64,000 bases of DNA from NCEH01 sp040049195 (GTDB lineage Bacteria; Pseudomonadota; Alphaproteobacteria; Rhizobiales; Xanthobacteraceae), in the NCBI RefSeq assembly GCF_040049195.1, contig NZ_JBDZDL010000002.1; one strand, 5' to 3'. This document shows positions 31,890 through 40,029 of this stretch, one piece after another; position 1 is the stretch's first letter; every line of letters starts with the position of its first letter. The notes under the pieces are model-generated. The model was not told the DNA's origin. It was given only the letters and a program-made list of their open reading frames with translations, and did not search any database. A program made the translations under genes and the position numbers.

Positions 31890-31904
31890 CGGCAGGCTAT
31901 TTGC
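31890..31904 (+). promoter_or_regulatory. possible sigma54 promoter of the 31966 gene
   Basis: CGGCAGGCTATTTGC has GG-N10-GC spacing, a GGCA -24 and TTGC -12, 62 bases before the 31966 start. No exact NifA box upstream. Confidence 0.42.
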
Positions 31905-31965
31905 ATCGGTGGTCCCGGTCGGCGCGTGGGCGCCGGAAATGCCTTTGAAAACCGGGGATTCATCC

Positions 31966-32574
31966 ATGACGACGCTTGAGAAGACGATCACGATCGAGGA
32001 GACCGCGCTGGCCCGGCTTGATCGGGAGGGACGGCTGCTCAATGCGGTTCTCAAGGCGCCGACGAAGAAGCCGGGCCGGTTCGGCTTTCGTGGCGATATC
32101 GCGCTGAAGTTCCAGGCCCAGGTCGCGGACGAAAAGCGGCCGCCGGATTTCTCCATCGAGCAGGTTCTCACGATTGTCCAGGCGGGCGAGCCCACCATCC
32201 CGATCCTGGTCGGCTATATTCACTCCTTCGCTTACCTCTCCGTCGTCGCCGAGGTGCTGAAGGGGCTGCTGAGCCCGACCGGAACCTATTTCATTTTCGC
32301 CAACAACATTGACCTTTTGGCGAAATATAAGGTCGTGATCGATGGCATCACCTTCTTCGTCCTGCCGTGCGATGAGTCGACGGTGTGGAAGGAGATGATG
32401 GACCTGATGAGCATCGACAAGAACGACGTCAAGAAGCTCGATACGGCCGGAAAGCTGGACTATCTGCTCGACGCCGCGCTCGGCTTCAACGAGGCCTATA
32501 CGCCGATCACCTTCGAGGAAGGCGTCGCGCGCATGGAGCCCGTGAAGAACCGCAATGAGAACCGGCCCGTCTGA
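31966..32574 (+). CDS. unknown protein divergent to the AAA+ ATPase
   Basis: 202 residues, not recognised. The sequence alternates hydrophobic strands and helices (TIPILVGYIHSFAYLSVVAEVLKG, FVLPCDESTVWKEMMDL), with two cysteine-poor halves and no transmembrane segment. ATG 31966 has GGGGA upstream (31909 is also open). It probably partners the AAA+ ATPase: the two are head-to-head with a 150-base gap and no other gene between. Confidence 0.78.
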   Translation: MTTLEKTITIEETALARLDREGRLLNAVLKAPTKKPGRFGFRGDIALKFQAQVADEKRPPDFSIEQVLTIVQAGEPTIPILVGYIHSFAYLSVVAEVLKGLLSPTGTYFIFANNIDLLAKYKVVIDGITFFVLPCDESTVWKEMMDLMSIDKNDVKKLDTAGKLDYLLDAALGFNEAYTPITFEEGVARMEPVKNRNENRPV

Positions 32575-32589
32575 CGGGCCGGCCCTTCG

Positions 32590-33015
32590 TCAAGCCTGCG
32601 CTTCGTCCTCCGCGACCTCGTCATCCTCTTCCACGAGGGTGACGCCGGTCACGCAGATGTCGTTGTCGAGCACGGTCAATGCGACAGGGATCAGGCCTTT
32701 TCCCTTGCATGGGCCGTCCACACAGGTGCCGGTGCCCAGTTCGAACAGGGCGCCGTGCTTTCCGCACATGAGGCGGATGCCGTTCGGGTCCAGGAACTGG
32801 TTGCGCTCCCAATCGAGATTCACCCCGTCATGGGGGCATTTGTTGACATAGCCGAACACCTGACGCCCCCATCGCACAACGATGATAGGCCAGGGCTTTG
32901 GCTCCCCGTTTTCGCCGACGATCATCAGGTGAAAGCCGGCCGCCCTCTGGCTTGGAATGTCGCTCATGCTGCAGATGGCGTAGGCTACGTTCTCTTCCAT
33001 ATTGCGCTCGCTCAT
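32590..33015 (-). CDS. Rieske [2Fe-2S] protein (second)
   Basis: 141-residue soluble Rieske protein: CPHDGVNLDWERNQF and CGKHGALFELGTGTCVDGPCKGKG. Its ATG overlaps the stop of the amine oxidase gene (TCATGA), so translational coupling puts it next to a flavoenzyme, as an electron donor or acceptor. The C-terminal tail is acidic (EEDDEVAEDEAQA). Related to the Rieske protein at 17982-18440. Confidence 0.9.
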   Translation of the reverse strand: MSERNMEENVAYAICSMSDIPSQRAAGFHLMIVGENGEPKPWPIIVVRWGRQVFGYVNKCPHDGVNLDWERNQFLDPNGIRLMCGKHGALFELGTGTCVDGPCKGKGLIPVALTVLDNDICVTGVTLVEEDDEVAEDEAQA

Positions 33016-34679
33016 GACGAAAGCCCCGATGCTGGCTGGTCCGCGCGCAGATTCCCCCGTGCGTCGGCGGGCTGGCCGTGTTCCGGCTGCGTGACCGGCA
33101 ACAGAAGGCGATTGGCGGCGCGGGAGAATTCCTGCCATGCCGCCGCGATGTCGCGCAGGATGGCCTGCACATACTCCTTCGATAATTGATGTTCGTCAGG
33201 AAAATTCGATAAGGCACAGGATGTGCGATTGAAGGCCGTCACATCGTCCATGAGGGCCTGCATGAAGGCGCCGAATGGCTGCTGAACCAGAGGCGTGAGG
33301 CTGGAGCGCCCGCGCTCCACACGCGCCGCGGTGAGATTGAGCGGCAGCGTGCCCAGCTTTACCAACGCGTTGGCAAAGGTCGTTTCGGCCGCCGCCAGGA
33401 CGGCGCGTTGGGTGATCTGCTCGCGCTGCTGAGCCGCAAGGGCGTGGGTGACACGTCGGCGGTAATCGTCGAAGGCGACCGGACCTTGAAGCGCGACCCA
33501 GGCCCGCCAGGCGGCGAGCACAGGTTCGTCTCCCAAGCCGTCGAGATCCTTCGCGAAATGTCCGTCCGCGTGTGCGTGGGCGCCTTGTGCGGCCCAGTCC
33601 TGGGTCAGGGCGCGCTCGATCCGCCGAGCGGCGTCCAATGCCCCTTCCAGATAGCCGGCGCCCTGCGCGGCCGTTTCCGAACCGCCGATGTGCAGCCGCC
33701 CGCCCCATAACGCACGGCGCAGCAGCGGATTTCCCGCGTCCGAATGGGTGCTGATGGTCGAATCCCGGTCGCGCGCGCTGCATGTGAACGGCTCGCTTGC
33801 CCAATCCTGATAATATTGGGTGCCGCCCTCAGCACCAGCGCCGAACAATTGCATCAACTGATTGTCCATCAGCATGGGCAGGCCGGCACTGAACGCTTGG
33901 CGCAATTGCGGAGTCAGCGCCAGAAAGCCGCCGAGCGCGGCCTTTTCAGCGGTGCCGTCGCAGGCATCGAACACTTCGCCGATCACCGCTTGCTCATGGG
34001 TGACGAAAGCGTTGCCCGAAAGTCCGGTGTCCCGCCATGAGGCCCTGGGATAGGCGACCATCACCTTTGCGCGCGCTGCCATCCAGGTTTCGGTCCCGCG
34101 GATGGCGTCGCGGATCGCTTCGCTGAGCTCCGGCTCAAATCGGACGCTTTCATCCAGCAGGCGCGGCGGTAGGGCGAGGACGACACAACGGGCTTCCAGC
34201 GAGACCGTGTGGTCGCCGACACGAAAGGTCAGCGCGACATGATCGCCCCGGTCCGTGACACGTGTAAGCACATGGTCGAGATAGGTTCGCGCCGGCGGCA
34301 GGTCCAGCGCCAGCGCATCCACGAGCCCTCCCATGCCGGCTTCCAGGCGGCGGGCATCGCCATGAACCTGCCGATTTGTGATTTCCTCGGCTCGCTTGTC
34401 CGGATCGCGTAGGTGCAGCACGACGCCCTCGTCGTGCTGCGGCATGTCGGCAAGGCCCGTCTCGGCAACGAGGCTGCTGACCAGAGGCTGGCTCTGCGGC
34501 CAGAACCACGTGGGGCCAAGATCGAGCGGGAGGCCGCTCGCATCGTCCTGAACCGTCAGGATGCGCCCCCCAAGCCGCGCGCGCGCCTCGAAGAGCGCGG
34601 CCGGCCGGCCTTGTCGGGAGAGGCTTCGCGCCAGGGCGAGGCCGCATAGCCCGCCTCCGATAATCGCCGTTTCCAGCAT
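33012..34679 (-). CDS. FAD-dependent amine oxidase family protein
   Basis: 555-residue flavoprotein of the monoamine oxidase type: GGGLCGLALARSLSRQGRPA (FAD-binding GxGxxG, residues about 8-27), RLGGRILTVQDDASGLPLDLG and a C-terminal GGRLHIGGSETA FAD motif near 390. A Rieske gene follows with a 4-base overlap, an arrangement seen in electron-transfer pairs. The last ~130 residues extend past the FAD-motif and are unfamiliar. ATG 34679 chosen (earlier in-frame start at 34847 has a poor context). Substrate unknown. Confidence 0.85.
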   Translation of the reverse strand: MLETAIIGGGLCGLALARSLSRQGRPAALFEARARLGGRILTVQDDASGLPLDLGPTWFWPQSQPLVSSLVAETGLADMPQHDEGVVLHLRDPDKRAEEITNRQVHGDARRLEAGMGGLVDALALDLPPARTYLDHVLTRVTDRGDHVALTFRVGDHTVSLEARCVVLALPPRLLDESVRFEPELSEAIRDAIRGTETWMAARAKVMVAYPRASWRDTGLSGNAFVTHEQAVIGEVFDACDGTAEKAALGGFLALTPQLRQAFSAGLPMLMDNQLMQLFGAGAEGGTQYYQDWASEPFTCSARDRDSTISTHSDAGNPLLRRALWGGRLHIGGSETAAQGAGYLEGALDAARRIERALTQDWAAQGAHAHADGHFAKDLDGLGDEPVLAAWRAWVALQGPVAFDDYRRRVTHALAAQQREQITQRAVLAAAETTFANALVKLGTLPLNLTAARVERGRSSLTPLVQQPFGAFMQALMDDVTAFNRTSCALSNFPDEHQLSKEYVQAILRDIAAAWQEFSRAANRLLLPVTQPEHGQPADARGNLRADQPASGLSS

Positions 34680-34792
34680 GGGCTGCCTACATCTGTTCGT
34701 CTCACGGAAGCGTCCTGCAAGATTCGCGCACATTTCCCACCGGCGTGCTCGCGATCCGTCGCCAGTGCTGTGCACGGAGATGCTGGGACAAT

Positions 34793-34807
34793 TGGCACAG
34801 AAATTGT
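34793..34807 (+). promoter_or_regulatory. sigma54 promoter of the 34.8-36.9 kb operon
   Basis: TGGCACAGAAATTGT, a -24 perfect match with TTGT instead of TTGC at -12, 38 bases before the 34846 start. Confidence 0.75.
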
Positions 34808-34845
34808 TCTGTCCTTCCGCGACCCGCCAATGTTTGGAGACTGAC

Positions 34846-35304
34846 ATGAACGTTGCAGAAGAATTTGCCCAAGCTTCCCTGGAAGAGCTGAAGGCCCTTC
34901 TCGCCGGCGGAACCTTGACCGTCTATTCCGTCGCCCGTCCCCTCACGGCCGACCGGCCGGTGGAGCGTAGCGGCATCCTGACCACCTTCACCTTCGCCAC
35001 CCCGGCATTCGGCCCCGAGGTGGAAGGCGAGGAGACGCCTTTGTTCGTCGCGAGTTCCGTGCCCGCTGTCACGGTTGGAACTCCCGGGTTTGCGCGTGCG
35101 CGGACCGCGGACGGGAAGGTGGTGGCGGATTTTTCCGCCGGGCCGGGAAATCGCGAGATCAAGTTTACCGAGGTGTCCTGCTCGGTGGGTGCTCCGGTGC
35201 GGATCGCTCATTTCAAATTCATCGCCGAAGGCGGCTGGCCGGAGCGGCCGGACTATTACGATGCACGGCCCCAGCCGGGCTACGCCATGCCGCGCGTACT
35301 GTGA
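34846..35304 (+). CDS. unknown nif-linked protein, sigma54 operon
   Basis: 152 residues from ATG 34846 (GGAG upstream), not recognised. Beta-rich middle (GILTTFTFATPAFGPEVEGEE, HFKFIAEGGWPERPDYYDARP). No metal motif beyond one Cys. It opens an operon with a sulfurtransferase and two small unknowns. Confidence 0.72.
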   Translation: MNVAEEFAQASLEELKALLAGGTLTVYSVARPLTADRPVERSGILTTFTFATPAFGPEVEGEETPLFVASSVPAVTVGTPGFARARTADGKVVADFSAGPGNREIKFTEVSCSVGAPVRIAHFKFIAEGGWPERPDYYDARPQPGYAMPRVL

Positions 35305-35341
35305 GATCGCCCGGTCCAAGGCACCGCCGCTTTGTCGGCGG

Positions 35342-35357
35342 TGTCTAATTCGCGACA
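35342..35357. promoter_or_regulatory. exact NifA box without an obvious promoter
   Basis: TGT-CTAATTCGCG-ACA fits TGT-N10-ACA but no -24/-12 element lies between it and the sulfurtransferase start (35391). It may be fortuitous or serve a promoter further away. Confidence 0.35.
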
Positions 35358-35390
35358 GGGGGTCAGCTTTCCGACAGGGAGATCAGGTGC

Positions 35391-36251
35391 ATGAGCTCGG
35401 AAAATCGTGAAGGACTTGTAACCACCGAATGGCTTGCCGCGCACCTCATGGATCCCGACTTGCGGATCCTTGACTGCACCTGGCATCACACCAGCACAAA
35501 TCTTGACGGGCGGACACAATATCGCGGGCGCCATCTTCCCGGCTCCGTCCATTTCGATATCGATCACGTGGCGGATACATCGACCCCGCTGCCGCACATG
35601 CTCCCGAGCGCCGCCGATTTTGCGAAGAAGGTGGGGCTGATGGGCGTGGGACCCGGCGATCGCGTCGTGGTCTATGATCGCTTGTATGGCGGCTCGGCAG
35701 CGGCGCGCGCTTGGTGGATGTTCCGCGTGTTCGGCCACGACAATGTGGCGATGCTCGACGGCGGATTCGCCAAATGGGTGAAGGAAAAGCTGCCGACGGA
35801 AATGTCGCCGGTTCGGCCCGAGCCGCGTGCTTTCGAGGCCCGGTTCCGGCCCGAACTCGTGCGCAGCATGGGCGAGGTCCAGGCCAATCTGGTGAGCGGC
35901 GTCGAGCAACTCATCGACGCACGTGCGCCCGGAAAATTCGACGGGACTCAGGAAGATGTCTTCCCGGTGAAGAAGCAGGGCCATATTCCCACCGCCGTCA
36001 ACATTCCCTGGGCCGACCTGATCCATCCGGAGACCGGAGCCCTACTGGGACGCGAGGCGCTCGTTGCACGGTTCGTCGCTGCCGGCATCGATCTGGAGCG
36101 GCCGATCGTCACCACGTGCGCGTCGGGCATCTCATCCTGCGTGCTCGCGCTGGGCTTGCATGTGATCGGACACCCCTCGGCCGCCGTCTATGACGGATCC
36201 TGGGCGGAATGGGGCGGCGCCGAGGACACGCCGGCGGCCGTGGCCGCATGA
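35391..36251 (+). CDS. sulfurtransferase (3-mercaptopyruvate/thiosulfate type)
   Basis: 286-residue tandem-rhodanese enzyme. First domain (about 1-140) contains LDCTWHHTSTN and RHLPGSVHFDIDHVA; second (about 150-285) carries the active-site cysteine in TTCASGISSC, near the CGSGVT-like loop of SseA-type 3-mercaptopyruvate sulfurtransferases. Provides persulfide sulfur, plausibly for nitrogenase Fe-S or FeMo-co assembly. 86 bases after the 34846 gene on the same strand. Confidence 0.92.
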   Translation: MSSENREGLVTTEWLAAHLMDPDLRILDCTWHHTSTNLDGRTQYRGRHLPGSVHFDIDHVADTSTPLPHMLPSAADFAKKVGLMGVGPGDRVVVYDRLYGGSAAARAWWMFRVFGHDNVAMLDGGFAKWVKEKLPTEMSPVRPEPRAFEARFRPELVRSMGEVQANLVSGVEQLIDARAPGKFDGTQEDVFPVKKQGHIPTAVNIPWADLIHPETGALLGREALVARFVAAGIDLERPIVTTCASGISSCVLALGLHVIGHPSAAVYDGSWAEWGGAEDTPAAVAA

Positions 36252-36279
36252 AGGCCCAGGCCAGAAGGAGGCCACGCGC

Positions 36280-36549
36280 ATGAGCGAGCAGACGATCGCG
36301 GCCGGCATCATCCTGGAAGGCGAGGAATATCAGCTCTGCGCGGGCGGAGATGGCGTGTCCTTCGTGTTGCGGTTCAAGACCGAGCACATGGCCGCTCATC
36401 TCGCCGGCGACGACGCAGCCCGCTTTCAGAGCGATCTTGAAACGATCCGCCAGCAGTTTCCCGCGTGGAAAGCAGACCAGGCTTTGGCCCAGCTCTGGGA
36501 TCAGGGCGGATACAGCTGGCTCGCGGCAGAAGAGGAAGGCACGACATGA
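36280..36549 (+). CDS. small unknown, nif-linked
   Basis: 89 residues from ATG 36280 with an AGAAGGAGGC ribosome site, not recognised. Acidic, with a C-terminal WLAAEEEGTT. Its stop overlaps the next start (ATGA at 36546-36549). Confidence 0.72.
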   Translation: MSEQTIAAGIILEGEEYQLCAGGDGVSFVLRFKTEHMAAHLAGDDAARFQSDLETIRQQFPAWKADQALAQLWDQGGYSWLAAEEEGTT

Positions 36550-36863
36550 TGACCACCCTCATCAAGACCACCCAGGATGGACGAAAGCTGGAGGTGATTG
36601 GCCTGGCGATCTGCCTCGATGGGGCCCTCGAAGCCTTCGAGTTGATCGAGGTGAAGGATCATCCAAACCGGCGCGCCATTCTCACCGCTGTGCCTGAGGC
36701 GACCCACATTGCGGGGCGTCTTCCCTTGACGCGGGCGGAGGCAGACAAGGTCATCGCTGCGTTCGCAGAAGCCGAGGCGCAGATCCTGGCGAGCCCCGCA
36801 GCGATCAACGAGCGCTTTCGCATCGCCGCCATGTGGAAGGCGCGCGAGCAGGGCATCGAATAA
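36546..36863 (+). CDS. small unknown, nif-linked
   Basis: 105 residues, not recognised (starts MMTTLIKTTQDGRKLEVIG). The middle has ATHIAGRLPLTRAEADKVIAAF, a probable helical part. Coupled by overlap to the 36280 gene and ends 32 bases before a strong bidirectional terminator, so the operon ends here. Confidence 0.72.
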   Translation: MMTTLIKTTQDGRKLEVIGLAICLDGALEAFELIEVKDHPNRRAILTAVPEATHIAGRLPLTRAEADKVIAAFAEAEAQILASPAAINERFRIAAMWKAREQGIE

Positions 36864-36894
36864 GACCTGCCATCAGAAGCATCAGAAAAAGAAA

Positions 36895-36937
36895 CAGCCG
36901 CACCTAAGGTCCCGAAAGGAGACCTTAGGTGCGGCTG
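36895..36937. terminator. bidirectional intrinsic terminator
   Basis: Perfect 17-bp arms (36895-36911 / 36921-36937) with a 9-base loop. On the minus strand it is followed by a T-rich run (reverse of AGAAAAAGAAA), and on the plus strand by TTTTT after 12 bases. It separates the plus 34.8-36.9 kb operon from the minus nifHDKENX operon. Confidence 0.95.
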
Positions 36938-37104
36938 AATGCGTCCGGATTTTTAGTTGAAGGGACGCTCTAAAGGCGGATTCGCGCCAGTCTGCATGGA
37001 CATGGTGTCCCTGCCAGCGATCGTACCCGGGGCCCGGAGCCATTGCCGCGGTATCAGGCCCGCTTGTCAGGCAGGAGCGGCTGGCCGCTCCGCTCCCCGG
37101 CACT

Positions 37105-37404
37105 TCAGGCCGCTTCCGCCTTCTCCGTACCGTGCGTCTGGCAATTGGTGGGGCAGACGCGTGCACAGGCGCCGCAGCCGATGCAGGCGCCGTCGTCATT
37201 CATCACCATGATCTTCTTCTCGACTTCGTCATCCTCGTCGTCATCGAGGCTGATGAATTCGCCGTCCTCATTGATGCCTTTCAAGGTCATCACATCCCGG
37301 CCACAGACCTTGTAGCAGCGGCCGCAGCCGATGCATTTCTTGGCGTCGATGGCCAGGAGATATTCCGGCTGCCAGGCGCGGCCGTCGCGGGTTGCGTTTG
37401 ACAT
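37105..37404 (-). CDS. fdxB: nif-specific ferredoxin III (FdxB)
   Basis: 99 residues with two bacterial [4Fe-4S] motifs, CIGCGRCYKVCG (about residues 24-35) and CIGCGACARVCP (about 74-85), separated by a long acidic insert (DDDEDDEVEKK), as in nif ferredoxin III. Electron carrier linked to nitrogenase or its maturation. Last gene of the nifHDKENX operon. Start at ATG 37404. Confidence 0.93.
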   Translation of the reverse strand: MSNATRDGRAWQPEYLLAIDAKKCIGCGRCYKVCGRDVMTLKGINEDGEFISLDDDEDDEVEKKIMVMNDDGACIGCGACARVCPTNCQTHGTEKAEAA

Positions 37405-37535
37405 GATGCTCTCGACTTTCAGATGAGACGGACGGCGCCGCTCCTTGACCGGCGCCGAGAGGGTTTTCCGCGCGCTTGACTGCCAGCCCATGAGGCCATC
37501 TCAGCAACCGTTTGCGCGTGATCTCGCCTGCGGTG

Positions 37536-37736
37536 TCAGGCGGCCTCGAGCGCCTTCAACTGGGCGCGCTTCTGCTCCAGTTCGGCGAAGGCCTCGTGCG
37601 CCCGCTTGGCTACTTCGGGAATGGTCTCCCAGCTGACCGGCAGTTCCTCGGACAGATCATGCAGATCCATCTTGGCCGCGGTCGCCTTGGCGGACAGTTT
37701 CTTGATTTCTGCCTTCAAGCTTTCCAGGTCGCTCAT
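37536..37736 (-). CDS. CCE_0567-family small metalloprotein
   Basis: 66-residue helical protein (MSDLESLKAEIKKLSAKATA start, heptad-like) belonging to the CCE_0567/DUF683 family found in nif operons; possible metal binder. Eight bases after the DUF269 gene. Confidence 0.88.
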   Translation of the reverse strand: MSDLESLKAEIKKLSAKATAAKMDLHDLSEELPVSWETIPEVAKRAHEAFAELEQKRAQLKALEAA

Positions 37737-37744
37737 GGATCACC

Positions 37745-38212
37745 TCAATATTTTGCGACGGGTTCGAACTTCTCGATCATTTCGATACCGGCATTGACGT
37801 GCTTCTGGCCTTCCTCCGCCAGCTTCGCGAGGGAGTCGAAGCCGAAGCGGTGCACGTCGCGCAATTGCTTGTTCACCACGATCAGCCGGCCGCCGATAAG
37901 CACCATGCGGCCGAAGCCCTCGTGGCTCATCTTCATCATGGGTGTGATCATCACGCCCGTCGCCTTCTCGATAGAGAGGCAGACGGCGTTGAAGAACAGC
38001 TCCATGCGCCAGAGCGTGTCGGGATCGGGATCGCCGATGATCGGCAGCGCGCGGCGTGCCTCTTTATCGAGGATGTAGGGTTCCAACAGGTCGAGGTCGG
38101 CCTTGTTGTCCCAGGCTCCATGGGAATCCTGCGCCCGCCATACCTTGATCAATTCCTTGATGAAGGGAGCCTCGGCGGCAGGGACGGGGGCGAGTTCTGC
38201 GGTATCGGCCAT
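37745..38212 (-). CDS. NifX-associated protein (DUF269)
   Basis: 155-residue member of the NifX-associated family (DUF269): PFIKELIKVWRAQDSHGAWDN and GFGRMVLIGGRLIVVNKQLRDVHRFGF. Always found beside nifX; probably FeMo-co biosynthesis, role unresolved. Start at ATG 38212 (38224 also open). Eight bases after nifX. Confidence 0.92.
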   Translation of the reverse strand: MADTAELAPVPAAEAPFIKELIKVWRAQDSHGAWDNKADLDLLEPYILDKEARRALPIIGDPDPDTLWRMELFFNAVCLSIEKATGVMITPMMKMSHEGFGRMVLIGGRLIVVNKQLRDVHRFGFDSLAKLAEEGQKHVNAGIEMIEKFEPVAKY

Positions 38213-38220
38213 GGTGTTCC

Positions 38221-38616
38221 TCATTCATCGAAATCGAAGGTGCGTTCCTGGCCCTTGGCCAGAGCTTTACGCAGCCATGGGGGAGGATTGCCCTTGAGCA
38301 CGTCCTCAAGCTTCACCAGCAGTTCGGAGATTTCCTCCGGCTGGTTCACCTTCATGGGATGGATATTGTTTGCGACAACGCGCGCCGCGCCGGAGCCGCC
38401 GATGGCCGCGACATAGAGGATCGCGCAATCCTTGATGGCATCGATCTTCGGACCGAGCTTGTCCTCGTTGCCATCTTCCTTCAGGTCGCCATCGAACTGG
38501 ATGGCTTCGAGAAACTGATGCCCCTGCGGGCCGATCTCGTAGATCGCGATGTTCTTGGCCCAGCCAAAATGAGCATCGACGCGTTTCAGATCCTGGGTGG
38601 CAAATGCGATTTTCAT
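38221..38616 (-). CDS. nifX: NifX FeMo-co biosynthesis protein
   Basis: 131 residues: MKIAFATQDLKRVDAHFGWA, the Fe-Mo-co-binding-protein domain (NifB-CTD/NafY type), and DCAILYVAAIGGSGAARVV. Binds NifB-co and the VK-cluster and passes them to NifEN. Start ATG 38616, with 25 bases to the nifN stop. Confidence 0.94.
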   Translation of the reverse strand: MKIAFATQDLKRVDAHFGWAKNIAIYEIGPQGHQFLEAIQFDGDLKEDGNEDKLGPKIDAIKDCAILYVAAIGGSGAARVVANNIHPMKVNQPEEISELLVKLEDVLKGNPPPWLRKALAKGQERTFDFDE

Positions 38617-38641
38617 GGGATCTTCCTTGTCTCGTCGCGCA

Positions 38642-40021
38642 TCAATGCGTCGCGGCTGCATGGCCCACCGCATCGTCCGTGATGCGCCAGGTGTCGGGAG
38701 TGGGTTCGTGGTTTTCCTCGTGGTCGGCGATGATGAGATTGCTGATGTGGAAGATCGTGTCGCGCGTGCCGCGATAGCCGACCGAAAGCTGATGACCGGC
38801 GCCGAGCCGATCGAACATGGGCATGCCGGCACGATAGAACGGGATGTGCAGCCGCTCCGCCGCCTGGCGCCCATGGGAATGGGTCACCAGCAGGTCGCAG
38901 CCCCGTTCCTTGGCGAGCGTTTCCAGATCTTCCAGATCGCCGATCAGGACCTCGTCCGCTTCCACCCGCGGCAGCACCGGCGATTGGGTGGTTGTCACGG
39001 CGGCCGTCACCTGGGCGCCCAGCTCGTGCAGCATGGAACTGAGATCGAACAACAGGTCGGGTTCCGCGCCGATGGCGAGCTTGCGGCCGCCCACATGGAA
39101 ATGGGCGTCGAGCATGGCGTCCACCAATTGGCCCCGCTGGCGGCGGTATTTTAGGGGCACGGGCCGGCCGCTGATCTCGCTGAGGAAGGAGACAAACGCG
39201 TCGTTCGGGCCAAGGCCGCACAGGCGCTCGAACACCCGGAACGGCGTGCCGGCTTTCTTCTCCATCGCCTCGGCGGCCTGTTTCATCTGGGCGCCGATGG
39301 CGATGGTCCAGGCAGCCTGGCCCATTGTGGCGACTTCCTCTACGCCGATGCCGCCAATGGTCGTGGGGGTGAATTCGTCCGGAATATGCCCGTCCAGCGA
39401 GCCTCCGAGGTCGGGCAGGAACGAGGGTTCCAAGCCGAAATCCTCGAGGATGGTGCGCACTTCCTCGATGTCGCCGGGCGTCAGGTGGCAGCCGGGCAAG
39501 ACATTCACCCGGGCCGGATCGCGCCGGGCGGCGCTGCGGGGCGACTCCACCAGCACTTCCACCATCCGCGTGACGGTCTTTTCCCACCCATCCTGGAACG
39601 CGTCCTTGAAGTCGGGGGTCGAGACATAGACCATGGGCAAGTCGGCCACTTCCGGATGGTTCTGCCGGATCAGCTTGATATAGCCCTCCACGTCGTCGCC
39701 CTTGGTCTCGGTGACGCCGGTGGAGCAGATGCCGATAATCTCGGGCTTGGTGCGCTTGTGGATGTTGAGCACCGCCTGTTCGACATTTTCATAGCCGCCG
39801 AGAACCGTTGCCACCTCGCTCATGGCGGTGGTCTGCATCGGAATGGCTTCCTTGAAGTGCCGCACGAACAGCACCAGGCCGAACGAGGTACAGCCTTGGG
39901 AGCCGTGCAGCAGGGGCATGGCCCCGCGTAGCCCCATAAAGGCAAGCGCGCCGCCGATCGGCTGGCTCATCTTGAGCGGATTGACCGCGCAGGCCTTCTT
40001 GCCGAGTGTGACTGTGGCCAT
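38642..40021 (-). CDS. nifN: NifN FeMo-co scaffold subunit
   Basis: 459-residue homologue of NifK, partner of NifE in the NifEN scaffold where NifB-co is matured with Mo and homocitrate. Motifs: NPLKMSQPIGGALAFMGL and LLHGSQGCTSFGLVLFVRHF. The frame is open far upstream (to 40966) but ATG 40021 gives the canonical N-terminus. It is 8 bases after nifE. Confidence 0.95.
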   Translation of the reverse strand: MATVTLGKKACAVNPLKMSQPIGGALAFMGLRGAMPLLHGSQGCTSFGLVLFVRHFKEAIPMQTTAMSEVATVLGGYENVEQAVLNIHKRTKPEIIGICSTGVTETKGDDVEGYIKLIRQNHPEVADLPMVYVSTPDFKDAFQDGWEKTVTRMVEVLVESPRSAARRDPARVNVLPGCHLTPGDIEEVRTILEDFGLEPSFLPDLGGSLDGHIPDEFTPTTIGGIGVEEVATMGQAAWTIAIGAQMKQAAEAMEKKAGTPFRVFERLCGLGPNDAFVSFLSEISGRPVPLKYRRQRGQLVDAMLDAHFHVGGRKLAIGAEPDLLFDLSSMLHELGAQVTAAVTTTQSPVLPRVEADEVLIGDLEDLETLAKERGCDLLVTHSHGRQAAERLHIPFYRAGMPMFDRLGAGHQLSVGYRGTRDTIFHISNLIIADHEENHEPTPDTWRITDDAVGHAAATH

Positions 40022-40029
40022 GGCGACGT

